DNA of 24,582 bases from JAJPXC01 sp964520525 (GTDB taxonomy: Bacteria; Bacteroidota; Bacteroidia; Bacteroidales; Muribaculaceae). The position numbers and the translations under genes were made by a program. Shown here piece by piece: positions 24,278 to 24,582 of the stretch (the stretch's first letter is position 1; each line of letters begins with the position of its first letter). Below the pieces are notes generated by a model. That model was not told where the DNA came from. It searched no databases and saw only the letters and a program-made list of their open reading frames with translations. Where the stretch lies: assembly GCA_964520525.1 (NCBI GenBank), contig CAZFNR010000024.1, forward strand, positions 1 to 24,582, read 5' to 3'.

Positions 24278-24308
24278 TTTGCTGATAAGAAAAATTTAGC
24301 TACCTTTG
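24278..24308 (+). promoter_or_regulatory. Promoter of tRNA-Ala
   Basis: TTTG at 24278-24281 and perfect TACCTTTG at 24301-24308 with a 19-bp spacer, 13 bp before the mature tRNA. Confidence 0.8.
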
Positions 24309-24321
24309 CGCTGAAAACAAC

Positions 24322-24395
24322 GGGGTATTAGCTCATCTGGCTAGAGCGCGACACTGGCAGTGTCGAGGTGAGCGGTTCGAGTCCGCTATACTCCA
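24322..24395 (+). tRNA. tRNA-Ala (anticodon GGC)
   Basis: A 74-nt cloverleaf. The acceptor GGGGTAT pairs with ATACTCC (24388-24394) and carries the G3-U70 pair that AlaRS recognises, followed by A73. The anticodon GGC is at 24356-24358 in the loop CTGGCAG. The T-arm contains GGTTCGAGTCC. CCA is not encoded. Confidence 0.96.
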
Positions 24396-24405
24396 CATTC
24401 ATAGG

Positions 24406-24438
24406 ATAGCAACCTTATATTAAAGGTTGCTATTTTTT
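24406..24438 (+). terminator. Terminator after tRNA-Ala
   Basis: A perfect 11-bp stem (24406-24416 with 24423-24433), a 6-nt loop, and six T at 24433-24438. Confidence 0.92.
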
Positions 24439-24484
24439 ATTTAGCCCCGCCGGTTCATAATCTAATGGGTCGGGGCAGGGACAA

Positions 24485-24523
24485 CAAAAGCCGCAACCTG
24501 AAAGATGTCGGTTGCGGCTTTTG
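24485..24523. terminator. Terminator of the convergent tRNA-Val
   Basis: A perfect 14-bp stem (24485-24498 with 24510-24523) and an 11-nt loop, with A-rich and T-rich flanks. It lies just past the 3' end of the minus-strand tRNA-Val, so it probably serves that gene, and could also stop plus-strand read-through. Confidence 0.88.
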
Positions 24524-24525
24524 GA

Positions 24526-24582
24526 TGGTGGGCGCTGAGGGATTCGAACCCCCGACCCTCTGCTTGTAAGGCAGACGCTCTG
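24526..24582 (-). tRNA. tRNA-Val (anticodon TAC), partial at window edge
   Basis: The 3' portion of a minus-strand tRNA; its 5' end lies beyond the right edge. Encoded CCA (24526-24528), A73 and acceptor strand AGCGCCC (24530-24536) are present. The T-arm has GGTTCGAATCC, and the anticodon stem TCTGC/GCAGA closes the loop CTTACAA with anticodon TAC (24566-24568). Confidence 0.92.

Noticed and set aside
1..24582. Mobile elements, phage, CRISPR arrays, toxin-antitoxin or restriction systems
   Set aside because: No transposase, integrase, terminal inverted repeats, repeat-spacer arrays or defence-type domains were seen on either strand. The tRNA genes show no adjacent integrase or duplicated 3' end.

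Overview
The window reads as a chromosomal segment of a gut Bacteroidales bacterium with roughly half GC content, most likely a Muribaculaceae (S24-7) relative. Support comes from repeated TAnnTTTG promoter elements (the Bacteroidetes -7 box) ahead of genes and tRNAs, A/T-rich leaders without Shine-Dalgarno sequences, a TonB-dependent receptor with an N-terminal carboxypeptidase-regulatory-like domain, DUF4855 and DUF4254 proteins, and large secreted beta-rich proteins ending in a short sorting-domain-like tail. The family-level placement is inference.

Layout. (1) 1-1312, minus strand: the N-terminal part of a TonB-dependent receptor, running off the left edge, preceded by a small secreted His-motif protein. 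Together they look like a metal or cofactor uptake locus. (2) 1567-5223: a 1218-aa secreted protein with GLUG repeats, an Ig-like domain and a C-terminal tail, closed by a strong terminator. (3) 5377-7990: an RsmF-like rRNA m5C methyltransferase and a CobW/COG0523 GTPase with His-rich metal-binding runs, probably one operon. (4) 8236-9597: an MscS-family channel of the YbdG type. (5) 9715-12988: purN, a class I aminotransferase and tyrS. (6) 13081-13190: tRNA-Gln and a bidirectional terminator. (7) 13221-14231, minus: an ApbE lipoprotein. (8) 14428-17943: a 1171-aa secreted protein with four tandem beta-sandwich plus Fn3-like units, reminiscent of gingipain/HagA adhesins, with a tail like that of the first giant. 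(9) 18074-22183: pyrE, an SRPBCC protein, argH, a DUF4855 protein and a Rieske-like or zinc-ribbon lipoprotein, all co-directional with short gaps or overlap. (10) 22287-24206: tRNA-Leu, DUF4254 and a family 9 glycosyltransferase. (11) 24322-24582: tRNA-Ala and, converging on it, a partial tRNA-Val, separated by two terminators.

Most genes are housekeeping: nucleotide and arginine synthesis, translation, osmotic protection. The accessory interest lies in the surface and secreted proteins, the metal-handling genes at the left, and the uncharacterised partners (SRPBCC, DUF4855 with the Cys-cluster lipoprotein, DUF4254 with GT9). There is no sign of phage, insertion sequence, CRISPR array or other obvious horizontal transfer. 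I do not see a clear-cut new defence or mobile system. The best candidates for undescribed biology are the DUF4855/Cys-cluster lipoprotein pair behind a ten-C tract, the two giants sharing a tail, and the His-motif/TonB receptor pair.
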